Shown: piece after piece, positions 54,425 through 64,000 of the stretch
How positions within the stretch are numbered: the first letter of the stretch is position 1
Layout: every line of letters starts with the position of its first letter
Origin: CAZOWL01 sp964583605
GTDB taxonomy: Bacteria; Pseudomonadota; Gammaproteobacteria; Chromatiales; Chromatiaceae
Reading direction: 5' to 3'
Length of the DNA stretch: 64,000 nucleotides
Assembly (NCBI GenBank): GCA_964583605.1
Contig: CAZOWL010000008.1
Location: 1-64,000 of the forward strand
Notes under the pieces: generated by a model
What the model saw: only the letters and a program-made list of their open reading frames with translations
What the model was told of the DNA's origin: nothing
The model's database searches: none
Program-made: the position numbers and the translations under genes

Positions 54425-55096
54425 ATGCCAGAGGTCAGCGGTATCGATCCTGCCCGGTTCAACATGGTTCTGCAACAAGTCCGCCCTTGGGGGGTGTTAG
54501 ACGATCGGGTGTTGGGCGTCATGGCGGAAGTCCCCCGAGAGCGCTTTGTCCCGGATGCTTATCGCAGTCTGGCCTATGCCGACATCGAGGTGCCGCTCAC
54601 CGCCGAGCGGGCCATGTTGGCCCCCAAGATCGTCGGCCGAATGCTTCAGGCGCTTCAGGTCCGGCCAGGTGAGCGCGCGTTGGAGGTCGGAATCGGCAGC
54701 GGATATGTCGCCGCCTGTCTTGCGCGTCTGGGCGCACAGATCCTGAGCCTCGAGTGGGATGTCGACCTGGCGCAATCGGCCAGACAACGGCTCACCGCGC
54801 TTGCGGTGACGGGCGTCGAGATAAAGGTCGCGGATGCGTTCGCGGGTCCGATAGAAGGCGGTCCGTTTGATGTCATCGCCGTCAATGGCTCGCTTCCGAG
54901 TGAGGCGCGATTGGCGGTCCTCAAGGCGCAGCTCGCCGACAAGGGCCGGTTGTTTGCGGTTGTCGGCCAGCTGCCCCTGATGCGGGTGCTACGCATTACA
55001 CGGGTCGGGGCGATGGATTTTCGCAGGGAGGTCCTCTTTGAGACCTGCGTTTCGGCACTGACTCGCGTGCCGGAGCCGGTCGAGTTCGTCTTCTAG
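54425..55096 (+). CDS. Protein-L-isoaspartate methyltransferase family protein
   Basis: 223 residues from ATG 54425. PCMT fold: VLGVMAEVPRERFVPDAYRS, the motif I region ALEVGIGSGYVAACLARLGA, and AVNGSLPSEARLAVLKAQL. It lacks the Ser/Thr-rich substrate loop of classical Pcm at its start, so it belongs to the divergent subgroup often found near tolC or rhodanese genes. True activity is not certain. Confidence 0.8.
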   Translation: MPEVSGIDPARFNMVLQQVRPWGVLDDRVLGVMAEVPRERFVPDAYRSLAYADIEVPLTAERAMLAPKIVGRMLQALQVRPGERALEVGIGSGYVAACLARLGAQILSLEWDVDLAQSARQRLTALAVTGVEIKVADAFAGPIEGGPFDVIAVNGSLPSEARLAVLKAQLADKGRLFAVVGQLPLMRVLRITRVGAMDFRREVLFETCVSALTRVPEPVEFVF

Positions 55097-55103
55097 CCGG
55101 CAC

Positions 55104-55430
55104 GTGCCGATGCGCCACTGGACACCGGTCGAGCTCGAGGCGCGGCTCGGCTTCGGAGAGAATCCCCCGTTTCTGCTCGATGTCCGTGAGCCATGGGAGT
55201 ACAGCATTTGCCGAATTGATGGGGCGTTGCTGATCCCGATGCGGCAGCTTCCAGCGCGGGTCGAGGAGCTCGACCCCGATCGCGAGACGGTCGTGATCTG
55301 TCATCACGGCATTCGCAGCTATCAAGTGGGCTGTTTTCTGGAGCAGCGGGGTTTCACGCGGGTGATCAACCTTCACGGAGGGCTGGCCGCTTGGGCGCGG
55401 GATGTGGACGCGACCATGCCGGTATACTAA
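55104..55430 (+). CDS. Single-domain rhodanese
   Basis: 108 residues from GTG 55104 (ATG 55110 possible). PPFLLDVREPWEYSICRIDG is the CH2A-like start, and the active loop is VICHHGIRSYQVG with Cys about 72 followed by six residues to the next helix. Cytoplasmic sulfur-transfer protein. It follows the methyltransferase gene by 8 bases, a pairing seen in other gammaproteobacteria. Confidence 0.88.
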   Translation: MPMRHWTPVELEARLGFGENPPFLLDVREPWEYSICRIDGALLIPMRQLPARVEELDPDRETVVICHHGIRSYQVGCFLEQRGFTRVINLHGGLAAWARDVDATMPVY

Positions 55431-55501
55431 GCCATAACCCTCCGAACCGGCACGTGCGCCCTGGTTTCCCGGATATTTGAAGTAGCATGACGGAGGACCG
55501 A

Positions 55502-56080
55502 ATGAGCATACACCAGGTTGATTTTCCGCTCTGCCAAAGCCGCTATTCGCTCTTGCTCATCATTGATGCTCAGGAACGACTCGCTGCGGCGATGCCCAAA
55601 GACGAGGCGGCTGAGACTATCTCCAACATCAGCCGGCTCGCCGAGGCGGCGCAGATCCTCAATGTACCCATCATCTGGGCCGAACAGAATCCGCAGGGGC
55701 TTGGGCGCACCGTCGAGGCGATTCGACGACACCTGCCGGTCGACGCCTCCCCAACCGAGAAGACCTGTTTTTCGAGCTGCACGGCTGGTGGCTTCGAGCG
55801 GGCGTTGACGCATGAGCCGGATCGCAAGCAAGTGGTCCTTGTCGGGATGGATGCGCATATCGGTGTCGCCCAGACGGCCTCCGGACTGCAACGCTGGGGC
55901 TACCAGGTCTTTATCGCCGAAGACGGCATCTGTTGCCGTAAGCCTGGGTATAAGCACAACGCCCTCGCGCGGATGAGGCACTGCGGTCTGCATGTCACCA
56001 ATGCCGAATCAATCGTCTTCGAATGGCTGCAGGATTCTTCCCACGAGCGGTTCCGCGATGTGCTGAAGCTCTTCAGGTGA
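55502..56080 (+). CDS. Isochorismatase-like protein, catalytic Cys replaced
   Basis: 192 residues from ATG 55502 (GGAGG 6 bases before it). Cysteine-hydrolase fold of the YcaC type: Asp22 in LLIIDAQERL, Lys88 in PTEKTCFSSCTAGGFERAL, and the loop VLVGMDAHIGVAQTASGLQ. In active relatives the last motif reads G-x-E-x-H-x-C-V; here Gly121 stands for the nucleophile Cys (codon GGT, one base from TGT). Either non-catalytic or a point change. Confidence 0.85.
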   Translation: MSIHQVDFPLCQSRYSLLLIIDAQERLAAAMPKDEAAETISNISRLAEAAQILNVPIIWAEQNPQGLGRTVEAIRRHLPVDASPTEKTCFSSCTAGGFERALTHEPDRKQVVLVGMDAHIGVAQTASGLQRWGYQVFIAEDGICCRKPGYKHNALARMRHCGLHVTNAESIVFEWLQDSSHERFRDVLKLFR

Positions 56081-56276
56081 TCGCAGCCTTGTACGGCGGG
56101 AAGGCTCTGACGTCTGAGCAGCGGCCACCGCGCCACTGACGTCGAGCCTGTGCCCGTGGTGGTCCAAGCGGACTCGGCGCACGCGCGGCGCCGTGTCCTG
56201 CCCCGCTTGACCCGCAAGCCCTCCCGAGCCTAGGCTTCCGTGGCCCTACCCCGACGCGAGCCGGCGCTGCTATTCC

Positions 56277-58052
56277 GTGTACCAGAAGTACTTCGGCCTC
56301 AGGGAGCCTAGCTTCTCGATTGCGCCGGATCCCGAGTATCTCTACCTCAGCGAGCAGCACAGGGAGGCCCTGGCCCACCTGCTTTACGGGGCCAGCGCGG
56401 CGGGTGGCTTCGTGCTTCTCACCGGCGAGGTCGGCACCGGTAAGACCACGGTCTGCCGGGCCTTCTTGGATCAATTGCCGGTCGAGGTCGAGGTGGCGCT
56501 CGTCCTGAACCCGGCTGTGAGTGGCTTCGAGCTGTTGCGGACCATATGCGATGAGCTGCAAATTTCCATTGCCCCGGAAGAGCGCTCCATCAAGTATTTG
56601 ATCGATCAACTTAATCTTTATCTTCTCGACGCGCATGCCAGGGGCCGGCGACCGGTACTGATGATCGATGAGGCCCAGGCGCTCCGGCCACGCGTGTTGG
56701 AACTGGTGCGCCTGCTCACCAACCTGGAGACGAACAAGCACAAGCTCCTGCAGATCTTTCTCGTTGGCCAGCCGGAGCTGCGCCATGTCATCGACAGCGA
56801 CGCGATGCGGCAGCTTCGTCAGCGCATTACCGCCCGTTTCCACCTCGGGCCGTTGAGCGCGGCCGAGACGGCGGCCTATATCCGCCACCGCTTGGCAGTG
56901 GCGGGTGTCGACCGGCCGTTGTTCACACCGCGCGCGGTGCGCCGGGTCCATGCGTTGACCGGCGGTGTGCCGCGACTGATCAATATCCTCTGCGATCGCG
57001 CCTTGCTTGGGGCCTGTGTCCGACGCAGTCTCCTGGTCACGCCACGTCTTGTCGCCCGCGCGGCGCGCGAGCTGCGTGGGGACGAACGCCCAAGGAGAAG
57101 GTTGGCCCCCCCAAGGCCCGTGTTCCTCTTGGCCCTGCTCATGACGCTTGTATTCGCCGGCGTTTGGCTTACACGGGATCGGCTTGCGGCCGGTGGTGAG
57201 CAAGAGCTCCGGCGGCGGTTGGTGGCGTGGCTCGGAGAGGGCTTGGAGGACGACTTACGGCGAGCCGATCGTGGCACAGGCCCCTTGGCGGCCGCGGTGG
57301 GCGGTGATGGCGCGGCGCTGATCGCCCCGGCCCGGCAGCTGGCGGCGGACCCGGTCATCACGGAGCCGACTGACGGGCAGCCTCTCCCGCAGGCTGCCGA
57401 GGAAAATAGATCGCTTGTGTCACTCGAGCCGGAGACCCAGCCCGAGCCAGCTGCCTGGGTAATGGACCGCGAAGAGGCCCTATCTCTCCTGCTGCGGCGG
57501 TGGGGTGTCGAGGTCACCGGCTTTGACGGCGGGTCCGATCCATGTCAGCGTATCGCGAGCTTCGGATTGCGCTGCGAGGAGGAGGAAGGCGATTGGGGTC
57601 ATGTGCGGTTCTTCAACCGTCCGGTGCTTCTCCGGGTCTCCGCTGCAGAGGGCGGCGATGGATTTCTCGTCCTCGGCGCGTTGGCCGATGACATAGCGAT
57701 CCTGGACCGGCCGGATCAGACTGGGCGGGTCCCGCTCTCGGAAATAAACGACCTATGGACGGGTGAGTATCTGCTGATTTGGCAGCCGCCTCCTGTTGGG
57801 GTCTCCATGATCGGTGATGGCTCCTCCGGCGAGTCCGTTCGATGGCTGCGCAAGCTGCTGGCGCGGGTCCCGGGCCTAGAGCTCTCCGACACCGATTCCG
57901 GACGCTTCGATGCCGGCCTGGACGCCGCGCTGCGGCGTTTTCAGGCCGGTCGCGGATTGGCCGCGGACGGGGTCGCCGGTTACCGTACCTTGATTCAGCT
58001 ACACAATGTCGTCGACATGCCCGGGGTCCCAAAGCTGATCGAGGTGCCCTAG
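56277..58052 (+). CDS. GspA/ExeA-like ATPase with peptidoglycan-binding end
   Basis: 591 residues from GTG 56277. AAA ATPase (about 1-265) with Walker A GEVGTGKTTVCR and Walker B VLMIDEAQAL; a membrane helix at about 281-298; a C39-like peptidase fold at about 400-510; and a peptidoglycan-binding domain at the C-terminus (GESVRWLRKLLARVPGLELS and AALRRFQAGRGLAADGVAGY). GspA and GspB help to place the type II secretin through the cell wall; gspB follows directly. Confidence 0.9.
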   Translation: MYQKYFGLREPSFSIAPDPEYLYLSEQHREALAHLLYGASAAGGFVLLTGEVGTGKTTVCRAFLDQLPVEVEVALVLNPAVSGFELLRTICDELQISIAPEERSIKYLIDQLNLYLLDAHARGRRPVLMIDEAQALRPRVLELVRLLTNLETNKHKLLQIFLVGQPELRHVIDSDAMRQLRQRITARFHLGPLSAAETAAYIRHRLAVAGVDRPLFTPRAVRRVHALTGGVPRLINILCDRALLGACVRRSLLVTPRLVARAARELRGDERPRRRLAPPRPVFLLALLMTLVFAGVWLTRDRLAAGGEQELRRRLVAWLGEGLEDDLRRADRGTGPLAAAVGGDGAALIAPARQLAADPVITEPTDGQPLPQAAEENRSLVSLEPETQPEPAAWVMDREEALSLLLRRWGVEVTGFDGGSDPCQRIASFGLRCEEEEGDWGHVRFFNRPVLLRVSAAEGGDGFLVLGALADDIAILDRPDQTGRVPLSEINDLWTGEYLLIWQPPPVGVSMIGDGSSGESVRWLRKLLARVPGLELSDTDSGRFDAGLDAALRRFQAGRGLAADGVAGYRTLIQLHNVVDMPGVPKLIEVP

Positions 58053-58055
58053 CCT

Positions 58056-58907
58056 ATGTCCTTTATTCTCGAGGCCCTGAAGAGATCTCAGCAGGAGCGT
58101 GCCCTCGGACAAGTGCCGAGGATTGACACGGGAATCCTTGTCGAGGAGGCGCCGTCGCCGGTGCCCAATCCGTGGGTGTTGCTTGCCCTGGGGCTTGCCG
58201 GTATCGCCGTGGGGATCGCGCTTTACGCGGTGCTGCGCACTCCGCAGGTGCCGGTCGCGGCCGAGTCGCTGGTCTTGTCGTCGCCTCCGTCTCCGAGCTC
58301 TCGTGGGGGCGAGACGGGTGGGCCGTACAGCCCGGCTATCGACCCAGGCCTGGCTCCGGCAAGGACTTCGGTGTTGCCTCTGACCAATGCGCACCACTTG
58401 GAGACTGGCCCAACGGCTGCCGCTCTGGATCCTGGGCGACCCTTTGAGCCCGGGTCAAGCTTCGGTCCTATCCCGCCTGGCGCTGAGGCGCCGCCGCCGC
58501 GCGCCTCTCGGCCTAGGCGCGTCGAAGAGGTGACACCTGCCACCGGATCTGCAGTGACCGCCATCCCGGCTGACCTAATCGAAGACATCGCGAGCTTCAA
58601 GGATCAGCTGCTACGCGAGCGACAGGGCGCACCGGCCCCGGAGATCGCGCGATGAGGGCGAGCTGCGGAGCAGGTCCCGGGCGCATCACGCGAGAAGGGC
58701 CTGCGGGAGGACGTTGGTGCCTGCCTTCCCGCATTCCTCATCACGGCTCATGTCTATGACCCAAAACCGGCCAGGCGCTTCGTCGTCATCAATTCCCTGA
58801 GATACGCGGAGGGAGAGCGAACCCGTGAGGGTCTCGAGGTGCACGAAATCCAGCCCGAAGGCGTGGTGCTAAGCTTTGCTGGTCATCGCTTTTTCCGCCG
58901 GCGTTGA
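58056..58907 (+). pseudogene. gspB: gspB interrupted by an in-frame TGA
   Basis: The frame starts MSFILEALKRSQQERALGQV, the GspB signature, with a membrane helix at about 38-58 and a Pro-rich linker, and stops at codon 200 (TGA 58653-58655). In the same frame after the stop the expected periplasmic T2SSB domain continues: LREDVGACLPAFLITAHVYD, PKPARRFVVINSLRYAEGE and HEIQPEGVVLSFAGHRFFRR, ending at 58907. Only one base (CGA to TGA) or readthrough separates a 283-residue protein from the truncated form. Without its domain the protein should not bind the secretin. Confidence 0.85.
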
Positions 58908-59040
58908 GATGCCTGGCTGCTCGTTCGAAGGTGATCATGAGCACGCGAGCGCGCACTGTGTCCAAGGCGGTCCCGGTCAGCGCGGCATGTCTGACTCCAC
59001 CAAAACCGTGCAGCAAGAACGGTATCTTTGCCCCGTCTGA

Positions 59041-60945
59041 TTATTCCAAGACAGCACAGCGCTTGTTGGTGCAGGAGGCGCTCACGCCGGGGCTAGATCC
59101 GGGGAGCTCGAAGTCTTCCAGGGGAAATGGTGCGCCAAGCCCAAATCCCTGACCGTAGTCGACGCCGATTTGGCGCAGGGTCTCGATCAGCACCTCGTCC
59201 TCGGCCCATTCGGCAATCGTTCGTAAGCCCAGGGCGTGACCGATCTGGTTCATCGATTCGACAATCGCTCGATTGACTGGGTTGCGCACGATGCCGCGCA
59301 CGAAGCCTCCGTCGATCTTCAGATAGCTGACCGGCAATTCACGCAGATAGAGATAAGACGAGAGTCCGGCGCCGAAGTCGTCGAGCGCGAAGCGACATCC
59401 CAATCGGCCAAGCTCCTGCATGAAGTCGCGGGCTTGCTCAAGGCTCGCTATTGCGGCGGTCTCGGTCATCTCAAAACAGATGGTCGAATGGGGCACCTGC
59501 CAGTCGAAGAACTGCCGCTTCAAGAAGCGCAGGAAGCCTTCGTCGTTCACCGATGTGCCGGATAGATTGATGGCGAAAAGGAAGCGGCCGGGGTGCTGTT
59601 TGTGCCAGCGCCGTAGGTTCCGCGCCTGGGTGCTGAAGAGGTGCGAGATGACCCAGCGGTCGATCGCAGGCATGAGTATGAAACGCTCCGCCGCTGGGAT
59701 GAAACGGTCCGGAATGACGACATGGCCCGCCTCGTCGATCATCCGCACGAGGATCTCGTAATGGGGCGCTCCTTGCGCGCGATTGCGCAGCGCCCGGATC
59801 GGTTGAGCGAGCAGGCAGAAGCGACCGTCTTTTAAGGCTTGGGCGATGACCGCAACCAGACGCATATCACCGTGCTGGCGGATCACATCAGCATCGCCGT
59901 AATTGTAGACGTGAAGGCGATCGCGTCCCTTATGCTTGGCTACGTGGCAGGCGATATCGGCCTTGCTGAGAGCCGTCGACGCGCTCTCATCCTCCGGCTT
60001 GAACAGGCTCAGCCCGATGCTCACGGCGACGTCAAGCGTCGTGTCTCGCCAGGTGAAGGGGAAGCCGCGAACTGTTTGCAGGAGGTCCTTGCAGCTACGC
60101 TTGATCTCAGTGTCGGTTTGATCAAGAGCCAACGCGGCGAACTCATCCCCACCAATCCGACCCAGGATCCAGCTGCGCCCTAGTTTGCCCTGGAAGAGGA
60201 GCGCCAGCTCCTGCAGGAGCTTGTCGCCGGCGCCATGGCCGTAGGTGTTGTTGACGAGCTTCAATCGGTCGACATCGATGACGCACAATGCGTGCATCGT
60301 GTCGCGCTTGGCCCCCTCGATCAACATGATCTCCAGCCGCCGCTCGAATTCGCGCCGATTGAGCAGGCCGGTAAGCACGTCGTATTGGCGCAGGTAAGCC
60401 GCCTGTGTCTCCTGCTGCTCGTCCTCCGTGAGGTCCTTGGCTAAGATTAGGAGCCGCCTGCGTCCGCCGGTCTGCAGATGGTGGACCCACAGCCGTATCG
60501 GGATCGCCGTGTCACCGCCGCGCTGCGCCTGGGCGTCCCGCACGAGGTAGCCCCCGTTGGGCTCGTCCGTGAGAATGGGCCAGGCGAGCAGATCGAAATC
60601 GCCATTACTGGCCGCCAGCAAGGATGTGAAGGGGCGGCCGACGACGTCCTCGGCCAAGTGCCCGAAAACCAGCTCGGCCCCAGGATTGAAGACCTCGATC
60701 TTGCCCCTGTCGTCGCACAGGAGGATGCCCTCATGGGCGGCACGCAGTACTCCGTCGAGGGTCTGGCTCGCCTCGTCCAGCTGCGCGACGCTCATGACTG
60801 GGTCCGCTGCTCGCTGTGGTCGGTTAAGCAATGCAGACCGAGCGCCGATACCCGCAGGGCGCGACAATCGGAGAGCCCACCAGCCGAAGAAGGTTCCCGC
60901 GGCGAGCGCGACGGCAAGGCCTGTGACAGCGGAGACATCATCCAC
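59041..60945 (-). CDS. PAS-GGDEF-EAL c-di-GMP signalling protein
   Basis: 634 residues. One N-terminal membrane helix (8-28), PAS domain (about 60-175, EGILLCDDRGKIEVFNPGAE), GGDEF domain (185-345) with intact RIGGDEFAALAL, and EAL domain (365-615), where EAL reads EILVRM but the Glu, DDFGAGLSSYLYL and the metal-ligand regions NLS and EMTE are present. Likely bifunctional in c-di-GMP synthesis and breakdown. The last 15 residues are unusual, ending ASCTNKRCAVLE. Confidence 0.93.
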   Translation of the reverse strand: MDDVSAVTGLAVALAAGTFFGWWALRLSRPAGIGARSALLNRPQRAADPVMSVAQLDEASQTLDGVLRAAHEGILLCDDRGKIEVFNPGAELVFGHLAEDVVGRPFTSLLAASNGDFDLLAWPILTDEPNGGYLVRDAQAQRGGDTAIPIRLWVHHLQTGGRRRLLILAKDLTEDEQQETQAAYLRQYDVLTGLLNRREFERRLEIMLIEGAKRDTMHALCVIDVDRLKLVNNTYGHGAGDKLLQELALLFQGKLGRSWILGRIGGDEFAALALDQTDTEIKRSCKDLLQTVRGFPFTWRDTTLDVAVSIGLSLFKPEDESASTALSKADIACHVAKHKGRDRLHVYNYGDADVIRQHGDMRLVAVIAQALKDGRFCLLAQPIRALRNRAQGAPHYEILVRMIDEAGHVVIPDRFIPAAERFILMPAIDRWVISHLFSTQARNLRRWHKQHPGRFLFAINLSGTSVNDEGFLRFLKRQFFDWQVPHSTICFEMTETAAIASLEQARDFMQELGRLGCRFALDDFGAGLSSYLYLRELPVSYLKIDGGFVRGIVRNPVNRAIVESMNQIGHALGLRTIAEWAEDEVLIETLRQIGVDYGQGFGLGAPFPLEDFELPGSSPGVSASCTNKRCAVLE

Positions 60946-60986
60946 CGGTCTGTTTCTCGCGTGGCGCCTTCATGGACGTCTCAATC

Positions 60987-62654
<1,668 letters not shown>

Positions 62655-62813
62655 CGAGATCCTTAGATTGAATGCTGCATCGTGGCCGCTGCGCGCCTGC
62701 CAGGCGCCGCAGAGGTGTTTAGGATGGAAATTCTGCCCGGTCAAGCAGGAAATGTCCAAGCATCGGCTGAGGATTCGTCCTTAAACAATTGCCAACACGG
62801 TTCTTGGGCGCGC

Positions 62814-62936
62814 TTCGCAATGAAGTCCGCGCAGCATATTCGCTCCCTCGCCCTTTGGCAGAGGGTTAGGGTGAGGGATCGATTAGGGGCGAGGCGACCA
62901 TTCACCATCCGGAGTGACTCGCCTCGCCCCTGGTTG
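62814..62936. repeat. Dispersed palindromic repeat, copy 5
   Basis: Most divergent copy, reverse orientation: CCCTCGCCCTTTGGCAGAGG, GGTTAGGGTGAGG and GACTCGCCTCGCCCCTGG. It lacks the final GATCGTT. It sits in the 501-base gap (62655-63155) upstream of ettA, which otherwise contains no gene. Confidence 0.8.
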
Positions 62937-63097
62937 GCGAGCGCGTGGTGGTGCTCGAGCGTGCCAAGCCCTGCTCCGACTCGCTCCCGCCGCGCTATGC
63001 TGTAAGGGAGAGTCGGTCTTCGGCGGCGGCCGACGTGTCGTGGCCGATCGGCTGGGTCTCGAGGCCTGCGGGAACGCTGACCAAATCGCGTGCTGAT

Positions 63098-63118
63098 ATT
63101 GGCCATGGATGGGCCAAT
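63098..63118. other. Inverted repeat upstream of exported protein
   Basis: ATTGGCC-N7-GGCCAAT, a perfect 7-bp inverted repeat, 38 bases before the ATG of the next gene. Possible operator or transcript hairpin; no matching site was noticed elsewhere. Confidence 0.4.
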
Positions 63119-63155
63119 GATCAGCGTCTCATCCAGTGAGTGTGGCGAGGGAGAG

Positions 63156-63911
63156 ATGAGCAGCACGGGCGGAGCACGTTTGGCCAGGCGGCGTTCGGGG
63201 TCATGGCTCCTGGCCGTTACCGCCGCTATGGCAGTCTCGTTGGCGCTTGGCGCCGAGGCTTGGGAGCGCGGTCTCGAGCGCGGCGGCCAGCTCTGGGTCG
63301 ATCCTGACACGCGGCGGGCCTACCGCTCGGACGGTGCCGCGCCGCGACCCATGTGGGATGGGGTGCATCGTCTTGATGATGGCTCGACGGTCATCATCCA
63401 CGACGGCGTTGCTGTGCCTACCGAAGAGATGCTCGATAGCTGGCGTGACCGCTTGGGACCAAGATCGGAGGATGCGGCGGCGCCCTGCGCCGATCTCGTT
63501 AGGCGCACCTGTGGCGCGCGGGAAGAGTGCGCCCGTTCGCCGGGCTGCCTGCGGGCGCGCCAGCTCCTGACTCAGGAGCGTGCGGAGCAGCGGCTTGCCC
63601 TGCTCGCCGCGGGGCCGAGACCTGAGACCCAGACCACCGCCACCTGCCGCACGGCGATCGACGATGCGACGCAGTTTCCGCCTTGCGTCCAGAGCGCTCT
63701 CGCGACAGGCGGGGCCTGCGAGGCGCTCGTGTCACAAGCCTGTGGCCCTGATGGCAGCTGCGGTGATCGCGGCGGCTGTGGACCCGCGCGACAGCTGCTC
63801 GAGATGCAGAGAGAGGCGGCGCAGCGCCGCGAGGGTCCGGATGCGCTGGCCGAGATCGAGGCGCAGTGCGCGGAGGCCCAGGCGAGCCCCTTCTTCGCCC
63901 CTTGTGAATGA
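63156..63911 (+). CDS. Exported cysteine-rich protein of unknown function
   Basis: 251 residues from ATG 63156 (GAGGGAGAG ribosome site). The signal peptide (to about residue 33) has a basic start and SWLLAVTAAMAVSLALGAEA. An N-terminal module VDPDTRRAYRSDGAAPRPMW and GVHRLDDGSTVIIHDGVAVP is followed by a region with ten or so cysteines, in repeated segments of the type C-x-x-L-V-x-x-x-C-G (CADLVRRTCG, CEALVSQACG), suggesting disulfides in the periplasm. No family recognised. Confidence 0.7.
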   Translation: MSSTGGARLARRRSGSWLLAVTAAMAVSLALGAEAWERGLERGGQLWVDPDTRRAYRSDGAAPRPMWDGVHRLDDGSTVIIHDGVAVPTEEMLDSWRDRLGPRSEDAAAPCADLVRRTCGAREECARSPGCLRARQLLTQERAEQRLALLAAGPRPETQTTATCRTAIDDATQFPPCVQSALATGGACEALVSQACGPDGSCGDRGGCGPARQLLEMQREAAQRREGPDALAEIEAQCAEAQASPFFAPCE

Positions 63912-64000
63912 CGAGGAGGATCTGGATCGGACCCTCGCACCTCTCCGCGGCTCATGCCGAGCCGCGCAGGTGGACGATCAGGCCACCGAGGGTAGGCCAG
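63912..64000. other. Right edge, nothing assigned
   Basis: The last 89 bases are GC-rich with no start signal or recognisable reading frame. A minus-strand frame enters from the right edge but is too short to judge. Confidence 0.5.

Noticed and set aside
56073..57203. 376-residue minus-strand frame opposite the GspA-like gene
   Set aside because: Opposite a gene with intact Walker motifs; composition is that of a shadow frame.
58653..58655. TGA in gspB as selenocysteine codon
   Set aside because: The position is in a variable linker, family members do not use selenocysteine there, and I see no SECIS-like hairpin directly after it; a nonsense change is simpler.

Overview
The window is high-GC chromosomal DNA from a gammaproteobacterium. 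A purple sulfur bacterium (Chromatiales/Chromatiaceae-like) is my best guess. Support comes from the housekeeping gene order (dapF-DUF484-xerC; hfq-hflX-hflK-hflC-DUF2065-hisZ-purA; yceD-rpmF-plsX-fabHDG-acpP-fabF-pabC-mltG-tmk-holB-pilZ-tatD) together with a hupK-hypC-hypD-hypE hydrogenase-maturation cluster. The genus is inference only.

Left edge (1-4.0 kb): a decayed integrated element. It holds a RES/Xre toxin-antitoxin pair (toxin cut by the window edge), a frameshifted HEXXH protein, a RadC fragment, a tandemly duplicated start site, a possible AcaB/DUF1845-type conjugative-element protein, an excisionase-like protein and a tyrosine integrase that has lost its middle. The integrase abuts the 3' end of tRNA-Val(CAC), the usual integration target of such elements.

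4.0-20.4 kb: core genes. These are an alpha/beta hydrolase with pyruvate kinase, xerC/DUF484/dapF, a TPR protein, an RsmC-like methyltransferase, hupK-hypCDE, a class III cyclase-PilZ fusion, rdgC, an AmpG-like permease, a cytochrome b561 relic and sohB.

20.8-28.0 kb: a nine-gene minus-strand operon for a multisubunit cation/proton antiporter. Its order is E-F-G-DUF4040-B-C-D, as in the Mrp-like module of archaeal membrane-bound hydrogenases, followed by two further NuoL/M-like subunits. The last of these has lost most proton-path residues.

28.0-30.95 kb: a gene graveyard. It contains an hsdM relic with stops, two group II intron relics, a Uma2-family gene and a frameshifted PEP-CTERM relic.

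30.95-56 kb: compact core operons, from miaA-hfq-hflX through the fatty-acid cluster to tmk-holB-pilZ-tatD, ilvD, and methyltransferase-rnhA-pcm-like-rhodanese-isochorismatase. 56-64 kb: a GspA/ExeA-like ATPase with an interrupted gspB, a GGDEF/EAL protein, ettA and a cysteine-rich exported protein.

Across the window a palindromic repeat of about 110-130 bp occurs five times. Three otherwise intact genes each carry one suspicious single-base change: miaA (P-loop Gly to Arg), the isochorismatase homologue (catalytic Cys to Gly) and gspB (in-frame TGA). I found no CRISPR array and no rRNA. The strongest leads for something undescribed are the antiporter operon with its degenerate third channel subunit, the split gspB, and the repeat family with its position at the broken radC.
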